A stretch of DNA of 64,000 nucleotides from Holophagales bacterium (GTDB taxonomy: Bacteria; Acidobacteriota; Thermoanaerobaculia; UBA5066), in assembly GCA_016716705.1 (NCBI GenBank), contig JADJVF010000009.1:124001-188000 (forward strand), written 5' to 3'. The number at the start of each line of letters is the position of its first letter. Positions within the stretch are counted from its first letter, which is position 1. The notes under the pieces were generated by a model that saw only the letters and a program-made list of their open reading frames with translations, did no database searches and was not told where the DNA came from. The translations under genes and the position numbers were made by a program. This document shows, in pieces, positions 17,359-24,933 of this stretch.

Positions 17359-18456
17359 TCAGCCCAGGCGCTTCTCCTCGAGCCATTCCTCGAATCGGTC
17401 CCGCGGCCAGGTGTTGACCACCCGCTCCGCGGGGATGCCGGCGAGCCGCGCGATGGCGAGGGCGAAACGCTGGAAGTCCAGGTGCCGGTGGGCGTGCGCG
17501 TCGCTCGAGAGGGCGAACAGGCACCCGGCTCCGAGCGCCGTCCGGGCGAGCGAAGGAGGGAGGTCCTGTCGTTCCGGACAGCCGTTGATCTCGACGGCGA
17601 CGCCCCGCTCGGCGGCGGCGGCGAAGACGCGGTCCCAGCTCGCCTTCACGCCGGTCCGCATGTTGTAGAGGCGCCCCTTCGGGTGTCCGAGGACGGCGAC
17701 GCCCGGGGTCTCGATCGCCCGCACGAGGCGCGCCGTCTGATCCTTCGCCGACCGGAGGTCGGTGTGGACCGAGGCGACGACGGCGTCGAGGACCGGAACG
17801 CTCGCGGGGGTGACGTCGATCGTCCCGTCCTCGGCGATGTTCGCCTCGGCGCCGAGCCGCATCGCGAACTCGCTCTCGGTCCTCGCGTTCAGGCGGACAA
17901 GCTCCCGGGCCTGGGCGGCGAAGTCGCCCGCGTGGAGGCCACCGGCGACGGCGCAGTCGCGGGCGTGGTCGGTCAGGAGGGCGTAGCGGTCGCCCCTTCC
18001 GGCGAGGGCGCGATGAAGGTCGGCGAGCGGGATCTTCCCGTCGGAGCGGTCGGTGTGGAGGTGGACGTCTCCCCTCAGGTCGGCGAGCGAGATGCCGTCG
18101 GGGCCGGCGAGGATTCGGTCGACGTCGGCCCGGGAGAGGAACTCCCGCTTGCGTTCGCTCGCCGGATCCTCCCGGTCGAGGAGGGCCGAGAGCCGGTCTC
18201 CGACCGATTCGTCCGAGCCGCAGGAGAGGAACGAGGAGATGGCGTCGGCCGCGCGCGACGAGACGTGCGGGAGGTTCCCGAGGTGGATCCGCCGTCCGTG
18301 GAGGTCTTCGGGGAGCTGTCGGAGGGTGGCCGCCGCCGAGCGGTACTCGGCGGCGGGACGGGTTCCCGGCGGCTCGGCGTCGGCGAGCGCCAGGAGGGCG
18401 GCCGCGACCCTGGCGTTCGTGACGGGCGGGGCTGGGCGAATCTGGATGGACGACAC
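17359..18456 (-). CDS. PHP-domain phosphoesterase (PolX-type C-terminal domain)
   Basis: 365 residues. The N-terminal 120 residues resemble the helix-hairpin-helix region of PolX proteins (ADAISSFLSCGSDESVGDRL). From about residue 150 there is a PHP domain with its metal-binding motifs: LRGDVHLHTDRSDGK, YALLTDHARD, RLGAEANI, VASVHTDLRS, VLGHPKGRLYN, VEINGCPERQDLP and ALSSDAHAHRHL. The polymerase palm of full PolX is missing, so it resembles only the exonuclease/phosphoesterase half. Candidate roles are 3'-end trimming in base-excision repair, or histidinol-phosphatase-like activity. The GTG at 18456 has a GAGG ribosome-binding site. It diverges from polA, 54 bp away. Confidence 0.85.
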   Translation of the reverse strand: MSSIQIRPAPPVTNARVAAALLALADAEPPGTRPAAEYRSAAATLRQLPEDLHGRRIHLGNLPHVSSRAADAISSFLSCGSDESVGDRLSALLDREDPASERKREFLSRADVDRILAGPDGISLADLRGDVHLHTDRSDGKIPLADLHRALAGRGDRYALLTDHARDCAVAGGLHAGDFAAQARELVRLNARTESEFAMRLGAEANIAEDGTIDVTPASVPVLDAVVASVHTDLRSAKDQTARLVRAIETPGVAVLGHPKGRLYNMRTGVKASWDRVFAAAAERGVAVEINGCPERQDLPPSLARTALGAGCLFALSSDAHAHRHLDFQRFALAIARLAGIPAERVVNTWPRDRFEEWLEEKRLG

Positions 18457-18495
18457 GGGCGGACCTCGACCGATCTTACGGTCGCGGCCGCCCGA

Positions 18496-18501
18496 TAGAC
18501 T
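18496..18501 (+). promoter_or_regulatory. TANNNT leaderless-type signal before polA
   Basis: TAGACT ends 9 nt before the polA ATG, with no Shine-Dalgarno sequence in between. The hexamer is identical to the -10 of the rpsU promoter. Confidence 0.45.
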
Positions 18502-18510
18502 CCGGCCGTC

Positions 18511-21294
18511 ATGCCGGAAAAGAAGACGCTGGCGCTCCTCGACGCATCGGGCTACCTCTACCGCGCCTTCCACGCGATCCGCCCGCTCTCGGCGCCCGAC
18601 GGGCGGCCGACGAACGCGACGTTCGGTTTCGCGACGATGCTGCGCAAGCTCCTGTCGCAGCGTCGGCCCGACGCCGTCGCCGTCTGCTTCGACCGCCCGG
18701 AGAAGACGTTCCGGCACGAGATGGACCCCGAGTACAAGGCGACCCGCTCGTCGATGCCGGACGACCTCGTCCCGCAGGTGGCCGACGTGAAGGCGCTCTG
18801 CCGGGCGATGGGGCTTGCCGTCGTCGAGGAGCCGGGTTTCGAGGCCGACGACCTGATCGGGACCCTCGCGGAGAAGGGGGCGCGGGCGGGGCTGAAGGTC
18901 GAGGTCGTCTCGGCCGACAAGGACCTCTTCCAGCTCGTCCGCGGGGACGAGGTCGCCGTCTGGCACCCGGTGCACGAGAAGCTCCTCGACGAGGCGGGGG
19001 TCGCCGGCCTCTTCGGGGCTCCGCCCGCGAGGGTCATCGACGTCCTCGGCCTGATGGGCGACGCCTCCGACAACATTCCCGGCGTCAGGGGCATCGGCGA
19101 GAAGGGGGCGAAGGAGCTCGTCGCGACCTTCGGGTCGCTCGAGGAGATCTACGCGCGGATCGGCGAGCTGAAGGGAAAACGGCGCGAGGCGCTCGAGGCG
19201 GGGCGCGAGGACGCCTTCCGCTCGCGCGAGCTCGCGACGGTGAGGCGCGACGCGCCGGTACCGGGAGGGGAGAGCGGCGAGAGCCTGTTCGCGGCGTTCG
19301 GCGTTCCCCCCGAGGACACGGAGCGGCTCGCGACGTTCTACGAAGAGCTCGGGTTCTTCCGGCTGAAGAAGGAGCTTCTCGAAGGGTCCGGCCGCGCCCC
19401 CGCGGCAACGGCCGTCGCAACGCCGGCAGGGGCGGAGCCCGGCCCAGCGGCGGAGCCCGGGGTGCCCCGCGTCCCGGCGACGGCGAATGCAGAGGCCGCC
19501 GATCTCCCGGTCTGGGAGACGTCCGCGCCCGCCCTCGACGCGTTCCTCGCCCGAGCGGTGGAGGCGCGGCTCGCGGGCCTTCACGTCGAATGCGCCCCGG
19601 GGCGACCCTTTCCTCCCGAGCCGATCGCCCTCGTCGCGGCCGTCCCGGGAGGAGGGGTCGTCGCCACCCCGCTCGCGGGGGACGGGGCCGACGCGGGGCG
19701 CGCCTTCCTCGCGCGCCTCCTGGCGCACGACGGGGTCGAGGTCGTGACCCACGAGAGCAAGAGGCTCCACCTCGCGTCCGCCGTTCTCGGGATGGACCCT
19801 CCCCGCCGCGTCTTCGACGCGATGCTCGCGGCCTACGTCGACGGTCCCGGCCTCCACGCCCACGACCTCGCCGGCGATGCCCGGGCCTTTCTCGGGCGCG
19901 ACCCTTCGACGGTCCCGTCGCCGAAGGACGTGGCGGGGAGCGACGCCTTCGAAACGGCGGCCATGCTCTCGACGGAGGCGGGTCTCTCCTACCTCGCCCC
20001 TCGTGCCCTTCTCCCGCTCGCGCTTCGCGAGGTCCTGCACGCGCGCCTCGCGGCGCGCCCCGCCTCGCTCGCCGTCTACGAGGAGATCGAGCTTCCGCTC
20101 GTTCCCGTCCTGGCGCGGATGGAGCTCGCGGGGATCGCCATCGACCCGTCGGCGCTCTCGGCCCTCTCCGTCGACCTCGGCGCGCGCCTCGCCGCCCTCG
20201 AGACGGAGATCCACGCGGCCGCGGGAGAGCCGTTCAACGTCGGATCCCCGCCGCAGCTCGGCCGGATCCTCTTCGAGAAGCTGAAGTACCCCGTTCTCAA
20301 GAAGACGGCGAAGACGAAGAGCTACGCGACCGGTTCCGAGGTCCTCGAGGAGCTGGCGGTCCGGGGCGTCGGGACGCTTCCCGGCCTCGTCCTCGAGTGG
20401 CGCGAGCTCTCGAAGCTGAAGGGGACGTACGTCGACGCCCTTCCCCGGCACGTCGCGAAGGACGGGCGGATCCACACGCGCTTCGACCAGGCGGTCGCGG
20501 CGACGGGGCGCCTCTCCTCGAACGACCCGAACCTCCAGAACATCCCCGTCAGGACCGAGGCGGGACGGGCGATCCGAAGGGCCTTCGTCGCCCCGGCGGG
20601 GCGCCTCCTCGTCGCGGCCGACTACTCGCAGGTCGAGCTGCGCCTCCTCGCCCACCTCTCGGGCGACGCGGCCCTCATCGAGACGTTCCGCCGGGGCGAG
20701 GACATCCACCGCGCCACGGCGGCGAAGATCTTCGGTATCGACCCCGGACTCGTCTCGTCCGACCAGCGGCGCGGGGCCAAGACGATCAACTTCGGAATCC
20801 TCTACGGAATGGGGCCCTTCGCCCTCGCCAACCAGCTCGGCGTCCCGCAGGGCGCGGCGAAGGCGTTCATCGCGGCCTACTTCGAGCAGTTCCCGTCGAT
20901 CCGCGCGTGTCTCGACGGAATCCTCGCGAAGGCCCGCGAGACGGGTGCGACGGAGACGATCCTCGGGCGCCTGCGGCCGATCCCGGGGATCGTCGACCGC
21001 AACCACGCCGTCCGCGCAAACGCGGAACGGATGGCGATGAACGCCCCGTTCCAGGGCTCGGCGGCCGACCTGATCAAGAAGGCGATGGTCCAGCTCGACC
21101 GGCGTCTCGGCTCCTCGTTCCCCTCGGCGAGGATGCTCCTGCAGGTCCACGACGAGCTCGTCCTCGAGTGCGACGCTGCGGACGCTCCGGGAGTTGCCGC
21201 CCTCGCGAGGGAGACGATGGAAGGGGTCGCCTCCCTCGCCGTCCCGCTCACGGTGGACACCGCGAGCGGCGCCAACTGGGCCGCCGCGAAATAG
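18511..21294 (+). CDS. polA: DNA polymerase I
   Basis: 927 residues. The N-terminal 5'-3' nuclease domain (about 1-300) contains LLDASGYLYRAFHAI, VCFDRPEKTFRHEMDPEYKA, EADDLIGTLAEKG and GDASDNIPGVRGIG. The C-terminal polymerase domain (about 540-927) has motif A DYSQVELRLLAHLSGD, motif B RRGAKTINFGILYGM and motif C QVHDELVLE. The middle domain keeps the 3'-5' exonuclease shape but not its metal ligands: the DxE pair reads HVE and the second Asp region reads ESKRLHLASAV, so proofreading is probably lost, as in Taq polymerase. A Pro/Ala linker lies at about 295-325. It acts in Okazaki-fragment processing and repair synthesis. Confidence 0.96.
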   Translation: MPEKKTLALLDASGYLYRAFHAIRPLSAPDGRPTNATFGFATMLRKLLSQRRPDAVAVCFDRPEKTFRHEMDPEYKATRSSMPDDLVPQVADVKALCRAMGLAVVEEPGFEADDLIGTLAEKGARAGLKVEVVSADKDLFQLVRGDEVAVWHPVHEKLLDEAGVAGLFGAPPARVIDVLGLMGDASDNIPGVRGIGEKGAKELVATFGSLEEIYARIGELKGKRREALEAGREDAFRSRELATVRRDAPVPGGESGESLFAAFGVPPEDTERLATFYEELGFFRLKKELLEGSGRAPAATAVATPAGAEPGPAAEPGVPRVPATANAEAADLPVWETSAPALDAFLARAVEARLAGLHVECAPGRPFPPEPIALVAAVPGGGVVATPLAGDGADAGRAFLARLLAHDGVEVVTHESKRLHLASAVLGMDPPRRVFDAMLAAYVDGPGLHAHDLAGDARAFLGRDPSTVPSPKDVAGSDAFETAAMLSTEAGLSYLAPRALLPLALREVLHARLAARPASLAVYEEIELPLVPVLARMELAGIAIDPSALSALSVDLGARLAALETEIHAAAGEPFNVGSPPQLGRILFEKLKYPVLKKTAKTKSYATGSEVLEELAVRGVGTLPGLVLEWRELSKLKGTYVDALPRHVAKDGRIHTRFDQAVAATGRLSSNDPNLQNIPVRTEAGRAIRRAFVAPAGRLLVAADYSQVELRLLAHLSGDAALIETFRRGEDIHRATAAKIFGIDPGLVSSDQRRGAKTINFGILYGMGPFALANQLGVPQGAAKAFIAAYFEQFPSIRACLDGILAKARETGATETILGRLRPIPGIVDRNHAVRANAERMAMNAPFQGSAADLIKKAMVQLDRRLGSSFPSARMLLQVHDELVLECDAADAPGVAALARETMEGVASLAVPLTVDTASGANWAAAK

Positions 21295-21301
21295 CGGGCG
21301 C

Positions 21302-21307
21302 TACAAT
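21302..21307 (+). promoter_or_regulatory. TANNNT leaderless-type signal before the TonB-like gene
   Basis: TACAAT ends 7 nt before the ATG at 21315. It begins 8 nt after the polA stop, so the gene need not rely on polA read-through. Confidence 0.45.
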
Positions 21308-21314
21308 CCTGAAG

Positions 21315-22211
21315 ATGGCCTCTTTCGGCCGCCGGCTCCCCCGGCCCTACGCTCTCTCCTTGCCGGCCCTCCTTCTGGCGCCGGCGCTCTTCGCGCAGGC
21401 CCCCGGGCCGCTCGAGACGATCCCCGACCCGGCGCGGATCCCGCCGGCCGAGGTGCCGTTCGTCAACCCTCTCTGGCAGGACCTCGAAGCGCCCGCCGCG
21501 CTCAAGGGCCCCGTGCCGAAGCTCAAGGACCTCGAGGCAACCTCCACCCTCATCGTGGGCGCCCGGATCGACGAGACGGGAAAGGTCGCCGAGGCGATCG
21601 CCCCCGAGCCTCCGCTTCGCGCTCTCGGAGCGGCCGTGCAGGCCCAGGCTCCCCGCTGGCTCTTCAAGCCCGCGAAGAAGGACGGACAGCCGGTCCGCTG
21701 CTGGGGGACCTACGGTGTCGACGTCGAAGTCGAGCTGGAGGATGCCGTCTGGTCGGCTTTCAGCCTCGTCGCGATCGGCAAGGACGACCCCCTTCCCGTC
21801 CTCCCGCAGGAGTTCTCTGGAGACACGTGGATCTCCCGCTACCCGGCGGCGCCCGTGCCGCCCGAGCCGGGAGTCCTCTCCGTCGAGGAGGTCGACTTCC
21901 TCCCGATGCCGGACAAGGTGCCCCTGAAGTTCGAGTCGACCCCCCTGAAATCGCGTGCGCTCGCCCTCGTCGAGGTCACCGGTCTCGGGTCGGTCAAGAG
22001 GGTCGTCCCGGTCGGTCCGTACGAGCCGCTCATCCTCCGCTGGATCCGCGAAAGCGCGAAGGGGTGGATTCTGACGGCCGCGAAGAAGGGGGGAGCGCCC
22101 GTTTCCTCCTGGCTCGCTCTCGACACGACGATCGAGTACTCCCTCGGCTCGGTGAAGGAGCGCGGGAAGCGCTCGATCAAGAAGAACCTCCGGGGCGCAC
22201 CGCTCCCTTGA
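21315..22211 (+). CDS. Secreted protein with two TonB-C-like repeats, function unknown
   Basis: 298 residues. A signal peptide is clear (LSLPALLLAPALFAQAPGP). Two segments resemble the TonB C-terminal fold used in energy-transducer-like proteins: STLIVGARIDETGKVAEAIA with APRWLFKPAKKDGQPV, and ALALVEVTGLGSVKRVVPVG with SAKGWILTAAKKGGAPVSSW. There is no N-terminal membrane anchor of the TonB type, so the mature protein should be periplasmic or lipid-free outer compartment. The real function is unknown. Its TGA overlaps the TTG start of the next gene, linking it to the HTH-EIIA regulator and the Ehr genes downstream. Confidence 0.7.
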   Translation: MASFGRRLPRPYALSLPALLLAPALFAQAPGPLETIPDPARIPPAEVPFVNPLWQDLEAPAALKGPVPKLKDLEATSTLIVGARIDETGKVAEAIAPEPPLRALGAAVQAQAPRWLFKPAKKDGQPVRCWGTYGVDVEVELEDAVWSAFSLVAIGKDDPLPVLPQEFSGDTWISRYPAAPVPPEPGVLSVEEVDFLPMPDKVPLKFESTPLKSRALALVEVTGLGSVKRVVPVGPYEPLILRWIRESAKGWILTAAKKGGAPVSSWLALDTTIEYSLGSVKERGKRSIKKNLRGAPLP

Positions 22212-22909
22212 AGCTCACCGCTTCCGACACCGCCGCGCTCCTGGACGTCGACGAGTCGACCGTCTACCGCTGGATCGAGGAGCGGGGCCTGCCGGCCGAA
22301 CGGATCGCCGGGCGGACCCTCCTGAACCGCGCGGCCGTCCTCGAGTGGGCCACCGAGAACCACGTCGCGATCTCGGCGCGGGTCTTCAGGCCGGCCGAGT
22401 CGGGCGGCGAGAAGCTTCCCTCCTTCGCGAGAGCGCTCGAGGCGGGAGGTGTCCATTACGCCGTGCCGGGCGCGACACGCGAAGAGGTCCTGCGTGAAGC
22501 CGTCGGGCGGCTGCCCCTCCCGGAAGGGAGCGACGCCGAGGACCTCCTCGCCGTCCTCCTCGCCCGGGAGACGTCGTTTTCGGCGGCCATCGGCAACGGG
22601 ATCGCGATTCCGCACGTGAGGATGCCGATCGTCCTCGACGTCGACGAGGCGATCATCAGCCTCTCCTTCCTCGCGGAGCCGGTGGACTTCGGCGCGGCCG
22701 ACGGCAAGCCCGTGACGATTCTCTTCACGATGGTCACGCCGACCGTGCACGGCCACCTCCACCTCCTCGCCGCCCTCGCGTACCTCCTGCGCGACGAGGC
22801 GTTCCTGGCGGGCGTGAAGGCCGGGGCCCCGGCGGAAACGCTCCTGGCGCGGGCCGCCGAGGTCGAGCGGCAGGGCGCGGGCCGCCGCGTCCCGGGCGGG
22901 CCGGGTTGA
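22208..22909 (+). CDS. HTH DNA-binding domain fused to PTS EIIA(Ntr)-like domain
   Basis: 233 residues. The first 60 residues are an excisionase/MerR-type helix-turn-helix (LTASDTAALLDVDESTVYRW, then GLPAERIAGRTLLNRAAVLE). Residues about 80-225 are a PTS EIIA type 2 domain of the PtsN class, with the phospho-accepting His in IGNGIAIPHVRMP. Such fusions are phosphorylation-responsive regulators of the nitrogen-type PTS, not sugar transporters. The start is the TTG at 22208, inside the TTGA overlap with the upstream stop, because the HTH begins immediately there. Its own TGA overlaps the ATG of the first Ehr subunit (TGATG), so translation is coupled to the membrane complex. Confidence 0.85.
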   Translation: MKLTASDTAALLDVDESTVYRWIEERGLPAERIAGRTLLNRAAVLEWATENHVAISARVFRPAESGGEKLPSFARALEAGGVHYAVPGATREEVLREAVGRLPLPEGSDAEDLLAVLLARETSFSAAIGNGIAIPHVRMPIVLDVDEAIISLSFLAEPVDFGAADGKPVTILFTMVTPTVHGHLHLLAALAYLLRDEAFLAGVKAGAPAETLLARAAEVERQGAGRRVPGGPG

Positions 22910-24933
22910 TGGAGGGTGCAAGTCCCGACGGGACGCTGCTCCTCGGCTCGATCCTCCTCCTCGCCCTGAGCGGCGTTCCGGGTCTCTTCGCCCGGAAAGG
23001 GGGCTCCGGCGGAGAGCGGCTCGCGACGCTCCTGGCCTGCGTCGCCTCGGCCGCCGGCCTCGTCCCGGCCGTGCGAATCCTGTTCTTCGGCGCCGGGTTC
23101 CGGATGGAGCTCCCGAGCCCTCTCCCTGGCGGGCCGATCCTCCTGGCGGCCGATCCGCTCTCGGCACTCTTCCTCCTTCCGGTCTTTCTCGTCCCGGCGC
23201 TCGGCGCGGTCTACGGCCTCGGCTACTGGGCCGAGGCCGAGCACCTCCGCGACGGGCGGAAGCTGCGCTTCTTCATGGGCCTCCTCGCGGCTTCGATGGC
23301 GGCCGTCCTCGTCGCCCGGAGCGGCGTCGCCTTCGTCGTCGCGTGGGAGGTGATGGCGCTCGCCGCCTTCTTCGCCGCGACGACCGAGGATCGCCAGCCG
23401 GCGGTGCGGGAGGCGGGCTGGATCTACCTCGTCGCGACGCACGCCGGGACGCTCGGTCTGTTCGGGATGACGGCCGTCCTTCGGGCGACCACCGGCTCCT
23501 TCGCGTGGGAGGCGCCCGAGGGGGGGCTCGCGGTGACCGGTTCGGCGAGCGTCGTCTTCCTCCTCGCTCTCGTCGGCTTCGGCGCCAAGGCGGGGCTCTT
23601 CCCGTTCCACTTCTGGCTCCCGGGAGCCCACGCGGGCGCGCCCAGCCACGTCTCGGCGGTGATGTCGGGGGTCATGCTCAAGGTGGGTCTCTACGGCATC
23701 CTCCGCATCACGTCGCTCTACGGCACGCCGCCCGCGTGGTGGGGCGGGCTCCTCCTCGTCCTCGGGGCGACATCGGCGCTCTACGGGGCCGCGCTCGCCG
23801 CGGGGCAGAACGACCTCAAGCGCCTCCTCGCCTACTCGAGCATCGAGAACGTCGGGATCATCTCGACGGGAATCGGTGTCGCCCTCCTCGGGCGGTCCGC
23901 CGCGCGGCCGGAGTGGATCGCGCTCGGTCTCGGCGGGGCGCTCCTGCACGTCCTCTTCCACTCCCTCTTCAAACCGCTCCTCTTCCTGGGTGCCGGGGCG
24001 GTGATCCACGGGACGGGGACGCGGGAGATGGACCTCATGGGCGGCCTGCTGAAGAAGATGCCGAAGACGGGCGCCGCCTTCGCGATCGGGTGCGCGGCCG
24101 TCGCGGCCCTGCCGCCCCTCAACGGCTTCTTCTCGGAGTTCCTCGTCTACCTCGGCCTCCTCCGGGCCTTCTCGGGGCCGGGCGAGGCGCTCCTCGCCGG
24201 GTTCGCCGCCCCGGCGCTCGCGCTGGCGGGGGGCGTCGCGCTGGCGGCGTTCGTGAAGCTCTTCGGGGTGGTCTTCCTCGGGAACCCGCGCTCGGAGAAG
24301 GCCGCGCACGCCCACGAGCCGGGCAACTTCATGCGCGTTCCGATCCTCCTCCTGGCCGCGGCCTGTCTCGCGGCCGGGCTTCTCTCGCCGCTCCTGGCTC
24401 CCGGGCTCGACGCGGCGACGGCCGCGTGGGCGGCGAAGAGCCGCGTCGGGATTCCCGCACTCGCCGCGGTCGCCCCGCTGGCGACCGTCGCGACCTGGGG
24501 CGCCGCGCTCCTCGGGCTCCTCGCCCTCACCGCCGCCGCGACCGCTTTCCTCATCCGCAGGCGCACGGTTTCGCGGGGCCCGACGTGGGACTGCGGCTAC
24601 GCCCGACCGACGGCGCGGATGCAGTACACGGGGAGCTCCTTCGGCGACTGGATCGCGGCCCGCCTGACGCCCCGCGTCGCCGCAACCCTCCTCGAGGAGC
24701 GCCTTCCGGAGGGGATCTTTCCGCGGGGCGCGCGCGTTTCCGCAGCGGCGCCCGCCCGCGACCCGGTTCTCCTCCGGCTCCTCGAGCCCTTCGCCCAGCG
24801 CTGGGCCCGCCGCTTCTACGATCTTCACGCCCTGCAGGAGGGGCGGCTCACGATCTACCTCGTCTACGTCCTCGGGACCCTCATCGCGCTCCTGGCGTGG
24901 AGCGTTCTCCGCGGGTGGTTCCCGCCCCAGTGA
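22909..24933 (+). CDS. HyfB/NuoL-like proton-conducting membrane subunit, copy 1 (Ehr complex)
   Basis: 674 residues with about 15 hydrophobic helices. It has the Mrp-antiporter core shared by NuoL/M/N and HyfB: VAWEVMALAAFF, GFGAKAGLFPFHFWLPGAHA with the buried Lys, APSHVSAVMSGVMLKVGLYG, QNDLKRLLAYSSIENVGII and LPPLNGFFSEFLVYLGL. The C-terminal extension carries PTWDCGYARPTARMQYT followed by a long amphipathic stretch and a final membrane helix. It should translocate H+ or Na+ within the complex. The ATG at 22909 overlaps the upstream TGA; the stop overlaps the GTG of its paralogue. Confidence 0.88.
   Translation: MEGASPDGTLLLGSILLLALSGVPGLFARKGGSGGERLATLLACVASAAGLVPAVRILFFGAGFRMELPSPLPGGPILLAADPLSALFLLPVFLVPALGAVYGLGYWAEAEHLRDGRKLRFFMGLLAASMAAVLVARSGVAFVVAWEVMALAAFFAATTEDRQPAVREAGWIYLVATHAGTLGLFGMTAVLRATTGSFAWEAPEGGLAVTGSASVVFLLALVGFGAKAGLFPFHFWLPGAHAGAPSHVSAVMSGVMLKVGLYGILRITSLYGTPPAWWGGLLLVLGATSALYGAALAAGQNDLKRLLAYSSIENVGIISTGIGVALLGRSAARPEWIALGLGGALLHVLFHSLFKPLLFLGAGAVIHGTGTREMDLMGGLLKKMPKTGAAFAIGCAAVAALPPLNGFFSEFLVYLGLLRAFSGPGEALLAGFAAPALALAGGVALAAFVKLFGVVFLGNPRSEKAAHAHEPGNFMRVPILLLAAACLAAGLLSPLLAPGLDAATAAWAAKSRVGIPALAAVAPLATVATWGAALLGLLALTAAATAFLIRRRTVSRGPTWDCGYARPTARMQYTGSSFGDWIAARLTPRVAATLLEERLPEGIFPRGARVSAAAPARDPVLLRLLEPFAQRWARRFYDLHALQEGRLTIYLVYVLGTLIALLAWSVLRGWFPPQ

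Noticed and set aside
17359..21150. Very long minus-strand frame covering the PHP gene and the antisense of polA
   Set aside because: Only the part from the GTG at 18456 has PHP motifs. The rest is the shadow of polA, which is unambiguous.
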